Assembly: GCA_951804985.1 (NCBI GenBank)
Contig: OX638133.1
Coordinates: forward strand, 28,178,963-28,242,962
Reading direction: 5' to 3'
Length of the DNA stretch: 64,000 nucleotides
From: Dryomyza anilis
Lineage: Eukaryota; Arthropoda; Insecta; Diptera; Dryomyzidae
Shown: in pieces, positions 12,202-23,252 of the stretch
Numbering within the stretch: the stretch's first letter is position 1
Layout: each line of letters opens with the position of its first letter
Translations under genes and position numbers: made by a program
Notes under the pieces: model-generated
Seen by the model: the letters and a program-made list of their open reading frames with translations, nothing else
Told to the model about the DNA's origin: nothing
Database searches by the model: none

Positions 12202-13024
12202 TCTACTATATATTTGCGAATGTAAGTATGTATGTCTGTATGTCTGTATGTTCCGAATAGGCGTCAAAACGGCTGAACCGAATTGAATCAAATTTTGACA
12301 CAACATGTATGTTGGGTCTGGGCAGAGTATAGGCTATATCTCGGTGAGATTGATGGACTGGGCGTGGCACCTCCCATATAACCCAAAAATTAAAAACACA
12401 TTATGTCAGCAATTAGCATAGCAAATTTAATGAAATTCTGGTCAGCGTTATATATAACCATTCTAAACGGTCTCGCGGAATGTGGGCGGTATTAGACCAC
12501 TGGGCGTGGCACCCCCCATAGAAGGTACATTTTCCAGATGGTGTATTTCAACAGATGTTATAGTGATCTTATGATATTTCACACCTGGGTATACCAACCA
12601 TCCCAAATTCTTTAAACTCACCACACCGAAATTCACCAAACTAAAACTCACCAAACTATAACTCACCACTCTAAAATTCACCACACTCAAACTCACCACA
12701 CTAAAACACACCACACTAAAACTCACCACTCTAAAATTCACCACAACGAAACTTACCACACCAAAACTCACCACACTAAAATTCATCACTCTAAAAACCA
12801 CCACACTAAAACTAGCTACACTAAAACTTCTACTGGGGAAAACTCTACGGGGGAGAATTCTACGGGAAAGAATTCTACCCGAAGAATTTTACGGGAAAGC
12901 GTTCTACAGGGAAGAATTTTACGGGGAAGATATGAATAATAAATATGTTCTTTATATTAATAAAATCACTCCATATCCTTGCATTCACTAAATCTTGGCA
13001 CGAGTCGTGCACGGGTCCAGCTAG
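12202..13024 (+). mobile_element. Non-autonomous Helitron, 823 bp, inserted in a satellite
   Basis: It begins with TC (TCTACTATATATTTGCG) and ends with CTAG, between a host A and a host T, which is the canonical Helitron target. A 3'-end hairpin, GCACGAGTCGTGC, lies about 11 bases before CTAG. The interior has an ACGGCTGAACCGA motif and two copies of GGGCGTGGCACC(T/C)CCCAT. It also has an AAACTCACCACACTAA-type minisatellite (12.60-12.81 kb) and a GAATTCTACGGGAA-type one (12.83-12.93 kb). There is no Rep/helicase coding sequence. A related element ends at 56633. Confidence 0.8.
12600..12815. repeat. Internal minisatellite, ACTCACCACACTAAA-type unit
   Basis: Units of roughly 15 bp, often paired as 'AAACTCACCACACTAA' and 'AAATTCACCACTCT', recur about 14 times inside the Helitron. 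The minus-strand frame at 12463-12804 rich in Val/Ser/Phe is produced by this repeat and is not a gene. Confidence 0.8.
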
Positions 13025-13376
13025 TTTCTTATATTTCTTATATTTCTCATATTTCTTATATTTCTTATATTTCTTATATTTCTTATATTTCTTATATTTC
13101 TTATATTTCTTATATTTCTTATATTTCTTATATTTCTTATATTTCTTATATTTCTTATATTTCTTATATTTCTTATATTTCTTATATTTCTTATATTTCT
13201 TATATTTCTTATATTTCTTATATTTCTTATATTTCTTATATTTCTTATATGTCTTATATTTCTTATATTTCTTATATTTCTTATATTTCTAATATTTCTT
13301 ATATTTCTTATATTTCTTATATTTCTTATATTTCTTATATTTCTTATATTTCTTATATTTCTTATATTTCTTATAT
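13025..13376. repeat. 9-bp satellite (TTTCTTATA)n, right part, about 39 copies
   Basis: Very uniform nonamers with rare variants (TTTCTCATA, TGTCTTATA, TTTCTAATA). Frames in three phases and on both strands are open only because no unit phase contains a stop. This is the continuation of the array at 12161-12201 across the Helitron. Confidence 0.95.
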
Positions 13377-14480
13377 ACCACATATTTCTAATTCTTTTTA
13401 AAAATTCAATTTCAATTTAATAACATTTCCAATACAACCACTTTTAATATTCCCTGCCTGCAATCGGTTTGATTGAATTTTTATTGGTTTTCGCCTGGCT
13501 GCGTTTAACTTAATTTAATGGCAACATGAAATTTTCAATATATTACACCCTTCCGTATATTAGAAATTGCATTGCAAATTACGCTGTTCGCAGCCAAATT
13601 GATGTATTATTGATTATCGCTGTTGCCACATGCTGCAAAATATGCTAAAAATTTGTCAAACACTGGTCAAAACATAAATCATTGATTTATTTAATTTTCT
13701 TTGTAATTTCACTCGAATATTTCATTTTGATGACGTTTTTCATTTTGATTTCGTTTATGATTTATGCATATTTGCATTGCAAATCGTTGTCGCATTCAAT
13801 AAAATTTGAATTTCAAATTCAGTCCTATAGTAACCCTAATTTCCATTAAACGATTCTTCCCATCATCCGCCTCCTTTCCAGTATCAACTGCGTTCATTTT
13901 GATCGTTGCAAAATATAATGCAAATTTTGCGATTTCCGTCAATTGCTTTGGTCGCCATTCTTTTCGCATTGTATACCACTTCCGGTTTCATAGACTCCAT
14001 CGCAGCCATCAATAAATGTTTATCATGCAAAGCACATCGTTCGTGTCGACTCGTCTCGTCTGGTTGATAACTCGTTGACCTCAGCTACAAGTTCAACAAC
14101 AACTGTTTGTAGTTGTTGTTGTTGTTGCCTGCCTCCACTGCTGCCAACCGCATGATGTCTGATTTATGACAGACCACAATGGACCTACCAAACAACCGAC
14201 TAACCAACCAACCAACCAAACATCCAGGCATCCCCATTCATTCGTTCGTCTGCTCATTTATGCGCCTTACTCCCTACAGCGCAATACTGTTGGTCTTTTG
14301 TGTACCCCGTGTAGATTTTTGTGCACTGCCAAAAATCTGTACAGGTTTTACAGGTCATTACAATATATAGGTGCAATTTTCTTTTTCGATATTGCAATTT
14401 TATAAATATCTAAAAGAAAAAAAATGTGGTCACCCAATCCTAATTGACAATATAGACAAGGTGAGATTGTCTTTATCACA
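13377..14480. other. Non-repetitive background with GTT and CCAA tracts
   Basis: The stretch includes a short (GTT)n tract near 14110-14127 and an ACCAACC-type tract near 14195-14220. Frames of up to 79 codons at 14166-14405 have no recognisable domain. It looks like single-copy dipteran non-coding DNA. Confidence 0.45.
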
Positions 14481-14517
14481 CAAAAAAAAATATAGTTTCC
14501 TGTAAACACTTTCTCAA

Positions 14518-14785
14518 ACAAACACTAAAGTGTTTGCAAGCTCATTTGTAGGAAATAATCGAAGTACTTCGCACAAATAATCGAAGTGTTTCGCACAAAT
14601 AATTGTAGTGTTTCCTACAAATATGAAAAATGTTTCCCACAAATAATAAAGGGTTTCCCACAAATACTAAAAGTGTTTACCACAAATATTTGAAGTGTTT
14701 CCGAAACATATTTTAAGTGTTTTCCACAAATATTTGAAAATGTTGAAGTGTTCCCGGCAAATATTTGTAGTGTTCGCCAAATTCA
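14518..14785. repeat. Degenerate tandem repeat, about 22-bp unit (AGTGTTTCCCACAAATA)
   Basis: About ten to twelve units carry the core GTGTTTCC(C/G)ACAAATA with variable linkers. The first is preceded by the small palindrome CAAACACTAAAGTGTTTG (14520-14537). A related GTGGGAAACACTTAGTGTTTG sequence appears inverted near 16486, which hints that both belong to one larger degraded element. Confidence 0.65.
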
Positions 14786-15102
14786 GTAAAATCGAATAAT
14801 GCAGAATTTTAGGTTAGATTATTCGACAAGTCGCGTAAACGAGCGACTGCCGAAAACAAACCTTTTACTTCGACTGATATTGCATACATAGAAAAAAAAA
14901 ACGTTCCTCACAAACGAAAAATTAGACAAAAGAACTTCGTTTGTGGATTTCTTTTGACCAAACGAGTTGTTCGTTTCTACCAAAGGAGACTTTCGTTTGC
15001 TTTTTTAAGTTACAAAATTACTTTTTTTTGTTTTTATTTAAATTTTTATTAAATTTTGATGATTTTTTTTTTTATTATTATTAATATTATTATTTTATAT
15101 AT

Positions 15103-15635
15103 TGTTACGAAAAGAAGTAATTTGCCCCACTGTGCAAGCATTCAACAATAATAAATGAAACGCAAGACAATTCAGCGCACTAAGCAATGTGTTAGAAAGA
15201 GACGGAAGATCATTCAGCGTACTGGGCAATGTGCGAGAAAGAGATGGAAGATCAGCGCATTAAAACACATGAGTGCGAATGAGATGCCAATAGCATGCGT
15301 CATTCACGAAACGAGTAGAAGGTTCTCGAAACAAGTCGAAGATTGTCGAAACGTGTCGAACTGATGCATGCAGTATATAAGGGAGCCGCATCTGAGGTAC
15401 TTCACTTCAGTTGTGATTGTAAAGTGGTCGAGTGCAGCTCGTGTGATAATTATCAAGTAAAATTGTGGACATGCAGCAGTTGTTAGAATTTGTTATTAGT
15501 AAAGTTGTTTATTAAAGTGAATTAATAAAGTTAATTGTTATAATTTAAACCAAACATAAGAGTGTTTTTATTTTGTACACAATCCAGCGATACGAACTCG
15601 TAGAACAGTTTTCCGTAGACTGAATTTTCGTAACA
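15103..15635 (+). mobile_element. Solo LTR, Gypsy-type, 533 bp with ATAT target duplication
   Basis: It starts TGTTACGAAAAG and ends TTTTCGTAACA, so the TG...CA ends form a perfect 11-bp inverted repeat. The flanks are ATAT at 15099-15102 and at 15636-15639, a 4-bp duplication typical of Gypsy-group integration. A TATA box (AGTATATAAGGG) at about 15371 and a downstream GAGGTACTTCACTTCAG segment mark the U3/R boundary, and AATAAAG follows at about 15523. There is no internal region, so recombination between two LTRs probably removed it. The frame at 15155-15364 is U3 sequence, not a gene. Confidence 0.85.
15371..15382 (+). promoter_or_regulatory. TATA box of the solo LTR
   Basis: The TATATAAG motif is preserved in the inverted LTR fragment at 22.9 kb (as CTTATATACTGC) and in the degenerate relative at 44.66 kb (as AGTATATAAGAGCGCCGCAT). 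It is therefore the conserved core-promoter block of this LTR family. Confidence 0.6.
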
Positions 15636-15902
15636 ATATAAATATATTAATTTATTCAAAATTTATTTATTTTTATTAATTGAAAAAACATAATTTTTAC
15701 TTCAGTCCGAGAGGACTTCAGATCGAAAAGCCAGTCACTGCCCAGCAAACCAAACGATAATTTTACGACGAAATTTAAAAATTATCGTCAAATGGTTTCC
15801 AGGGTGTTCATTAGTATTGTGCAATTCATTTTGATGTACAATAATGAAACGTGTAGCATGACGCGGATAAGTTCAATTGTGCAGTGATGAGTAAAATACA
15901 AC

Positions 15903-16474
15903 ATATTAGTTCTTCATATTGAAGAACTCTGTTCATTAAACCAAATTTCTATCAAAATGTTTTTTTTTTCGTTCATTGTTTGCCGTACTTCTTAGTTCTC
16001 AAGTAGTTATAATAATTTTTTTTTCGAATAAAATTTTTTTCGAACAATTTATTTTTCAAAAACATTTTTTTATCGAAAAATTATTTTTTCGGAACAATTT
16101 TTTTGTCCGAAATTTTTTTTCGGATAATTTTTTAAAATTGTTTTACTGTTATTTTTAAATAAAATTTTTACAACATTTACAATTTTTTTTTCGGATAATT
16201 TTTTAAAATTGTTTTAAATAAAATTTTTACAACAATTTTTTTTCGTAATATTTTATAATTTTTTTTTTTTTTTGAAAAAATATTATGAACAAATTCATCA
16301 ATATGACAATTCAAATTCATTGTATTAAATATTTTGTTCATACATATAATGAATACATTCATTAATATGTCATTTAATGAACGGTGGTATCAATATGATG
16401 ACTCTGGTAGTTGGTAAAAAAATTCATAATATTTATGAATAAATTCATCATATTGAAGAATTTTTTTTACTGTG
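15903..16474 (-). mobile_element. S-family element, truncated copy 1
   Basis: The right end is a ...TTTTTTTTACTGTG terminus, the inverted form of the CACAG end at 17123. Internal segments (TTCTTCATATTGAAGAA, GTTCATTAAACCAAATTTCT and a long run of TTTTTTTCGAA-type units) match the complete copy at 17123-18040 in inverse order. The far end is missing or degraded upstream of about 15903. Confidence 0.7.
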
Positions 16475-17067
16475 TAGATTGCGTTGTGGGAAACACTTAG
16501 TGTTTGCACCAAAAAAAAAAGCGCACTTATTTATTACTTATCGTAAACTGGTAACAAAAATTGACTGGTAATAAATGAATGTTTGGGAGTAATAATTGAA
16601 GTGACTTTTTTAAAGAGTTCTTGGTAAACATTTTAAATGTTTTTCAGAAATTAGATATTGTTTTGTTCAAACACTAGAATTGTCCAATCGTTTGCAATAA
16701 GCCATTATTATTTACGACTAACAATAAATATTTCTGTCAGTCAATATGTAATTACCAGAAGTAACCTATAGCTTCCCACAAGTATTTCATAAACATTCCT
16801 TTTTTAGAAAGCACTTGAATCACGCTGAACAAGTCCGTGAGTGACTGTGAGTGAGTAAAATTTTTGGGTGAGTAAATAAGCGTCAGTCGATTATTTCGAA
16901 GAATTTAAAAACTTGACTTTGGCGTAATTGATGTGAATCACGCATGATCATTGATCACACGTGATTGTGATTGAAATTTAATTTACTCACGTTATTGTGA
17001 GTGTGTGAGTAGAAAAACAAAAGCCCGTGAGTGATTGTGAGTAATTCAAAAGGGTCTCTCGTGAGCG
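16475..17067. other. AT-rich DNA leading into GTGAGTGA-type repeats
   Basis: Motifs of the type CGTGAGTGATTGTGAGT recur irregularly from about 16835 to 17066, directly before the 55-bp direct repeat. No gene is visible. Confidence 0.5.
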
Positions 17068-17122
17068 TGGGTCAAAACTCACTCACAAGTCCAGCTCTAC
17101 TCCAGTGTACAGTCGGCAACAA
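17068..17122. repeat. 55-bp direct repeat, left copy, flush with S element
   Basis: It begins TGGGTCAAAACTCACTCACA and ends AGTCGGCAACAA. It matches 18041-18095 at 53 of 55 positions by direct comparison. It ends at the base before the CACAG terminus of the S element. Confidence 0.9.
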
Positions 17123-18040
17123 CACAGAAAAAAATATTCTTCAATATGATGAATTTATTCATAAATATTATGAATTTTTTCACCAACTACCAGTTTCATC
17201 ATATTGATACCACCGTTCATTAAATGACATATTAATGAATGCATTCATTATATATATGAACAAAATATTCAATACAATGAATTTGAATTGTCATATTGAT
17301 GAATTTGTTCATAATATTTTTTCAAAAAAATTTTTTTTTTATAAAATAAATCAAAAAAAAAGTGTTGCAAAAATTTTATTTAAAAAATAACAGAAAGAAA
17401 ATTATAAAAATTATCAGAAAAAAAAATTTTAGGGAAGAAAATAGTTCCAAAAAAAAAATTTTTGTTCGAAAAAAAAAATTGATCCGAAAAAAAATTTTTT
17501 TCCAAAAAAAAATTAGTTCGAAAAAAAATTTGTTCGAAAAAAAAAATTTTATTCGAAAAAAAAAATTGGTTCGAAAAAAAAAAATGTTTTTTCAAAAATA
17601 TATTTTTTATAAATATAACTTTTTATTAATAAAAAGTAGTAATTATAATAAATATATTATAAAACATTTTACTAATTTATGCATGTCGAGCAAGCATTAT
17701 ATAAGAAATAACATACAAGAACTAGGAAGTACGGCAAAAAATGAACGAAAAAAAAATATTTTGGTAGAAATTTGGTTTAATGAACAGCGTTCTTCAATAT
17801 GATGAACATATATGTTGTATTTTTTGTTTTGGTTCATTAATATGATGAAACGTATTCTTCACATACAATCATCATATTGAAGAACACTTTTTCGACAGTT
17901 ACCAAGCGTTCTTCATATTTATGATAGCATTCATAACATTGATGGTGTTAGTCATTAATATTATGAATGGTTCTTCAATATAATGAATCATGGTTTCAAG
18001 AACGGAATTCATCAATATGATGTACATTTTTTTTTCTGTG
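17123..18040. mobile_element. S-family element, complete copy 2 (918 bp)
   Basis: It starts CACAGAAAAAAATATTC and ends TTTTTTTTTCTGTG. The two subterminal regions are rich in CAATATGATGAA and TTCATAATATT motifs. The centre (17.36-17.60 kb) is a run of TTCGAAAAAAAAATT-like units of about 16-18 bp. The 146-codon frame at 17362-17802 is a Lys/Phe-rich product of that run. No transposase is encoded. It is a non-autonomous DNA transposon candidate of unassigned superfamily. Confidence 0.75.
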
Positions 18041-18095
18041 TGGGTCAAAACTCACTCACAAGTCCAGCTCTACTCTAGTGTACACTCGGCAACAA
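18041..18095. repeat. 55-bp direct repeat, right copy, flush with S element
   Basis: It starts at the base after the CTGTG terminus of the S element. It differs from 17068-17122 at two positions. Confidence 0.9.
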
Positions 18096-18138
18096 TACCC
18101 TTACACACAATATATGAAAATAAGGTACAAATTATAAC

Positions 18139-18390
18139 ATCCCGAAACCAAATTTCTGGCATTTTTCAGCAATATTTCGGGAATATTTCTGGCAAACACA
18201 CAGATCATTGGAATATTTTGGGAAACGTATAGATGGTTGTGAAATTTCGTGGAATTTAAATGGCAGATTTTGGGAACGGATAGAAATCATATAGCTTTTG
18301 ATACAAACTCCGCTTTTGTCAGTTCGAAATATGTCAAAAAATTGTTTCAAAACTACCTCGACCCTGCCAAAAATTTTATCTAGGGATATT
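18139..18390 (+). mobile_element. P-family element, single copy
   Basis: It has a diverged left end (CCAAATTTCTGGCATTTTTC), the marker TTTTGATACAAACTCCGC, and a right end CCTGCCAAAAATTTTATCTA. It is about 250 bp, has no coding capacity, and lies in the same orientation as the tandem array at 44.7 kb. Confidence 0.7.
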
Positions 18391-19486
18391 TTAATTTTTT
18401 CTTTTTTACAGTGTCTCACAGTCACACATCACATCATCCTTTAAGCACTGCATCCGTTCAATGCAACATCCGGTTATCCTTAAATAATTTTATTCTTACA
18501 TTTACTTCAACCTCTGTACCCACCTCTCGACCCACCTCCTCCCATTCTTTCCTTGCTCTTCTCACTCGCCACTCTCTTCTCACACCAGAACGCTACACTC
18601 GCGCTAAGCAAATACAGTGTCGGTCGCGTGAAGTGCAGCACGTCGTGAGTGCAAAAGTGTTGCGCCAACATGCAGCAAAATGCAATGAAGTGCTGCACAA
18701 CATCATAAAACTTTACGTGGATTCGGTTTGTTTTTCGTTGTTACTGCCGATGCTGCTGATGTTGCTGTTGTTGGCAGACAACAGCAACAACAACAACTAG
18801 AGAAGCCGCTTCAGCAACATCAACATATTAACAGGATTTCAATTAGCAGCATCGCTGTCGGTCATTGCGCCGCATGTTGCTTACCGCCGCCACACAAAAC
18901 CCGCACTTCCGGTTGCCTGAACGAGCATGTGTGTGATGTATGCTGTATATGTGTGTGTGTGATATGTGGATGTGTGATATATACAGATATTTTGCTGTAT
19001 TTTTAAAGTTGTTGCTGCTGAAGTTTTTTTGACTGTTCGCTGGCCGCATCTCATTGGCCTCCAACCGCGTCATTGCTGTTGCTGTCAGTTACTCGGTAGT
19101 TGTTGCTGTTGCTTTTGTTGCTGCAGTTATTGCTGGAGTTGCTACTGTTGTTGCTGTTCCTACTTTTGGTGCCAATGTTGCTGCTACTGTTGGTGCTGTT
19201 GTCCAAGTGCCCGCCGGCTAGACAATGTTTGCCGCTGTTTGAGCTCGTGTTGCTATTAGTTGTTGTATCTGACAGAATCAACTTTATGCATTAATAATGC
19301 AAAACGTTTTTTTGCATTGATTTCCATTTATTTGTGTGTCTTACATACTTAAATATATTAAATGCCACTTAAACACAAAAATTTTAATTGACTTGCATTG
19401 CCAGATTGAATTAAATAATACCAAAAATATATATTTAAAGGTTCATATTTGTATAGATCATATTAAATAATATAACAAAAAAAGTA
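18391..19486. other. GC-richer single-copy island with GTT/GCT tracts
   Basis: Trinucleotide tracts of GTTGCTGTT type occupy 18740-18800 and 19065-19260. The first contains an inverted CAACAGCAACAAC partner, so it can fold. Frames on both strands (Asn/Ser-rich on minus, Cys/Leu-rich on plus) follow from these tracts. A coding exon cannot be excluded, but nothing supports one. Confidence 0.45.
18600..18720 (+). promoter_or_regulatory. Possible dipteran core promoter or 5' exon (weak)
   Basis: An initiator-like ATACAGTG (about 18613-18620) is followed by CGTCGTGAGTG, resembling a downstream promoter element, and then by GTGCAAAAGTGTTGCGCCAA, a composition typical of fly 5' untranslated leaders. 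The initiator to DPE distance is a couple of bases short of the canonical spacing. This is a suggestion only. Confidence 0.2.
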
Positions 19487-19680
19487 TTTACTGCAAACAT
19501 ATTATGTTTACTACAAACATATTATGTTTACTACAAACATATTATGTTTACTACAAACATATTATGTTTACTACAAACATATTATGTTTACTCCAAACAT
19601 ATTATGTTTGCTACAAACATATTATGTTTACTACAAACATATTATGTTTACTACTAACTTATTTTGATTACTATAAAGTA
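19487..19680. repeat. 20-bp satellite (ACAAACATATTATGTTTACT)n, left part
   Basis: About nine copies. Each unit contains the 15-bp palindrome AAACATATTATGTTT. The array is interrupted by a SINE at 19681 and resumes at 19994. Confidence 0.95.
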
Positions 19681-19993
19681 GCCGCGACAGCTCAGTGGTT
19701 AGTGCGTTGGACTGCGAGCCGAAAGGTCCCCGGTTCAAGCCTGGACTGGGGCTAACAACATCTTTTCATAGAAACATTTTTCTATACCGCGCTACCTCTC
19801 GGCAGTAAATGGCAAACCTACGAGAGTAAAACCATTGCCTATGAAAAGCCGTTCATCTGCCGTTCAGATTCGGCAATAAACTGTAGGTCCCACCAATTTG
19901 AGTACAAATATAACACGCACAGCTCAAAATGGTGAGAGAGCTCGGCCGAAGTTTTATATAGGACTGTAGCGCCAAACTATTATATTATTATTA
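19681..19993 (+). mobile_element. tRNA-derived SINE, copy 1
   Basis: It starts GCCGCGACAGCTCAGTGG, with an A-box-like AGCTCAGTGGTTAGTGCG and a B-box-like CCGGTTCAAGCCTGG, the internal RNA polymerase III promoter expected of a tRNA-derived SINE. The body matches the copy at 50647-50954, including TAACAACATCTTTTCATAGA and GACTGTAGCGCCAAACTATT. The tail is an (ATT)n run. Flanks TTACTATAAA and TTATTATAAA may be the target duplication with one change. It sits within a 20-bp satellite. Confidence 0.85.
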
Positions 19994-20262
19994 TAAACAT
20001 ATTATGTTTACGACAAACATATAATGTTTACTACAAAATTATTATGATTACTACAAACATATTATGTTTACTACAAACATATTATGTTTACTACAAACAT
20101 ATTATGTTTACTACAAACATATTATGTTTACTACACACATATTATGTTTACTACAAACATATAATGTTTGCCACAAACATATTATGTTTACAACAAACAT
20201 ATATGTTTACACCAAACATATTATAGTTTCTACAAATATATTATGTTCGCTACTTTTTTTCA
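19994..20262. repeat. 20-bp satellite, right part
   Basis: This is the continuation of the array at 19487, about twelve to thirteen units, becoming irregular after 20200. The frames at 20044-20356 are repeat artefacts. Confidence 0.9.
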
Positions 20263-21770
20263 AACATTATGTGGCCTGCTAACATATTATGTTTTTTATT
20301 TTTATAAAAATTTCATATTTACTGCTAAAGTATGTTTTCGTTGCTACCATCTTTAAATAATTTTTGAATAATTTCTTTAAATAAAGTGATTTTATTTATT
20401 TTAATTACATTTTTATTAAATTTTTTGTTATTTATTATTTTTAAAAATATCATTGCGAAGAATATTTTCTAATGCATTATTAGCCGATTTATTTTTACAA
20501 CTAAAAATTTTCCAATTATTTTTGAAACATAACAATCTGCAAAGCACACAAAATGTTTTTTGTCGTTTGAAATTATAGCCGCAGGTGATGAAAACTGAAA
20601 AATGATTTCATCAATACGTGCAGCAAACATTACAACATTTATCATTCTTAATATTTTTTATTTTTATTAATTTTTTGTTGTTTGTAACTGACAAAAGTCG
20701 TTGCTGCGGCAACAACGCCACACAGTCGGAAATAGCAATAATGAGCAGCAAATAAATTGTGTGCAATTTTTTATGCTTCAGAGAAAATAATAAAAAATAC
20801 AAGTGAAAAATTACACAAGCAATTTTTTAAAATATATATATTTCAGTCAAGCCAAGCAGCAGCAACAAAGCAGCAGCAACTGCAGTAGCAACAAAAACAA
20901 TAAAATACAGGCCAAATGTAAAATTCAGAAAAAAATAAGAAATAAAGAAATTAAAATGATAAATAAATGTAGCAATAATAAAATAAACTTACTACAAATT
21001 TAAAGCAATAACCAAACAAAAAGTAAACGAATCAAAATGAAAAATTTAAAATATTGCATATGCAGTAGGCGGCGCACTTCCGGCGACAGGGTTGCCGCCT
21101 CTGTGCGTATTCTGTGTGTGTTTACTTTATTTAATGATAGATCTGCGTTGTTTTTGTGAGTACAACATATATTTAAATACAAAAGTTTTAACGATTTTAT
21201 TTTCACAAAAAAAAAATATTTTCTGAAGCAAACATTATATGATTATAGTAGATAATTGAATGTAATGATTTTTAAAATAATTTTTGTTAACATAATTAAG
21301 TACTATACTATTTTCATCAAAATTTTACGAAAAAATGTGACAGCTAATTGTGCGTATTAAGAAATGTAAATGAACTATGTTTGCTGCAATTAAATTTTTT
21401 CAATGTATAAAGTAAAAATTATTTATTTCAAATTTTAGTTAAAGAAAATTCCATTTATGTGCGATTTAATGCTTTACAGCTGCTTCATTTGATTTTTAAT
21501 ATATATATTGTGCACTTCCGTTTCCTGTAGCTACTACTGCTTTTGAAAATAAAACATAAACGAAAACTTATATTTACACCTGAATGATAGGAGTTGGAGC
21601 GAATGAAGAGTAACGTCCCTGATCTAGACAAATCTTAGTAGATAAGAAAGGAGTTAAACTTAGTGATGGAATCAAAGTAGATATTCGAAAAATAAATAAA
21701 TATATATAGAGAATATACAAAATGGTTGTTCTAAAAAAAACAACGCAATTTTCGAATAAATCATTTTCTA
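20263..21770. other. AT-rich DNA with a CAG tract, no gene
   Basis: A CAG/CAA tract lies near 20860-20895. The rest is AT-rich with only short frames, and no family is recognisable. Confidence 0.5.
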
Positions 21771-21773
21771 AAT

Positions 21774-22200
21774 ATTCTTCGATTTCAATGAAATTTTGGG
21801 AATTGATAAAGGATATTGAGACATGAACTAACCATTTTTTTTATTTTTTGCGACCACTACTTCCAGAGATACAGTGGCTCAAAGTTGGAAAAAAGGGCCA
21901 AAAATCACTTTTGAATGGCTGTTCATATTTAAATATCTCTTGAACTAGAAATGCTAGAAATTTCATTGATGGCTCGTTTTAAAGCTAATAGAACAAGTTT
22001 TTAGAAAAATTGAGATGTAATTTCCAATCGTGAACATGTGGCCCTTGGTAATTATCTTTGCACTTCGTAATTGATGTCCTTGAAAATGAACCTTTTTAAA
22101 ATTCTGAAAAAAATCGTAAGTTTTCGTTAATTTATTATAAATGTTCATGCAAAATTTCAAGATGGTATTTTGATGGCATCATATTTTAAAAAATCATTTT
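21774..22200 (-). mobile_element. T-family element, incomplete copy
   Basis: It shares long segments with the complete element at 26196-26773: TTCTTCGATTTCAATGAAAT at the outer part, and inverted interior segments such as ACTACTTCCAGAGATACAG and CATGCAAAATTTCAAGATGG. The terminal GGGCCACTCC block is missing. Because the complete element has long inverted arms, the outer part matches directly while the centre is reversed. Confidence 0.7.
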
Positions 22201-22812
22201 CTAAATTTTTATTTATTTTTTGTATAGAAAAAAAAAATTCTACAGTAAAAGTTGTAATAATTCCTGAATATATATGTAACTTTGATTTCTAAAATGGCGT
22301 CAGTTTTATCAACCAAATGGAAATAAAGATTAATAGTTATTTCTCGTTTCTGATTAAAACTAAAATAATAGTATTATTTTTAATCATAACATTACACATA
22401 ATACTTCTCACGTAAACGTTGTACGACAAACTGACAATAAATCGAAAGCATACTTTAGGAATTATCCAAAAATCCACTTTCTGTATTTCGACAACAAAGA
22501 CACTTTTATTCTGAAAATTCTCTAAAAATACGCTCAAATTAATTCTGTGATTCTGACAGATTTCCATTTATTTTCCTTTTATTTCCCATTTATAAATTCT
22601 TTATGGGGATCAAATATAACTAGACAATGGATTAAAAATATATACTGTCTTTTTGAAAAAAGGGCGTATGGACACCGTAGTTATACCGCAACCGATTATT
22701 TTTAAAACATAAAACTAGCATGGTCGGATGTATGGATAAATATTAAATTAATTAATGAATATATAAATAAATCGATAAATGAGGACTGAAACATATTTAT
22801 AAACAAATGAAT
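22201..22812. other. AT-rich DNA, nothing recognised
   Basis: Only short frames are present (the longest is 76 codons on minus, without a domain). No repeat shared with the rest of the window was noticed. Confidence 0.5.
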
Positions 22813-23102
22813 TAATAGATAATTCTCATACGAGATGTACTACTCGACCACTTTTCAATCACTATTCAAGTGCTGCGTCTCAGATGCGGCGCTCTTATAT
22901 ACTGCATACATCAGTTCGATACGTAACGAGAAGCTTCTACACTTTTCCACAATGTTGCATGCTATCTCTTTATCGCTCACTGCCTCAGTGCGCTGAATGA
23001 TCTTCCGTTTCTTTCTAACACATTGCTTAGTACTGAATTGTCTTGTGTCTCATTTACTCTTATTAAACTGCACAATGGAGCTAATTTGCTCTTTTCGTAA
23101 CA
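22813..23102 (-). mobile_element. LTR fragment, inverted, same family as the solo LTR
   Basis: The right end CTCTTTTCGTAACA is the inverted LTR start. Moving left, the U3 blocks appear in reverse: GCTTAGTACTGAATTGTCTT, GCGCTGAATGATCTTCC, then CTTATATACTGCATACATCA (the TATA block) and ACTCGACCACTTTTCAATCA. It ends inside the U5 part, so the LTR is truncated. Confidence 0.8.
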
Positions 23103-23252
23103 ATATGAATGAGGTATAAATTAATGTATTAATGAAATAATATGAATAAAATTTAAAACATGCATGAATTAATGCACTAATTAATGCAGGATAAATATGT
23201 TAATGAATTATTTAAGAAATGATGCTGAAATTTGAAAAATTAAAAATATACA
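23103..23252. other. ATTAATGAAT-rich AT sequence
   Basis: Short irregular TTAATGAATTA-type words recur here, and nothing else is visible. Confidence 0.4.

Noticed and set aside
17362..17802. 146-codon Lys-rich frame, superficially like a basic coiled coil
   Set aside because: It derives from A-rich tandem units inside the S element, and the antisense is also open.
19681..19755. Functional tRNA gene
   Set aside because: A and B boxes are present, but the anticodon stem is mispaired and the sequence continues into a repeated SINE body.
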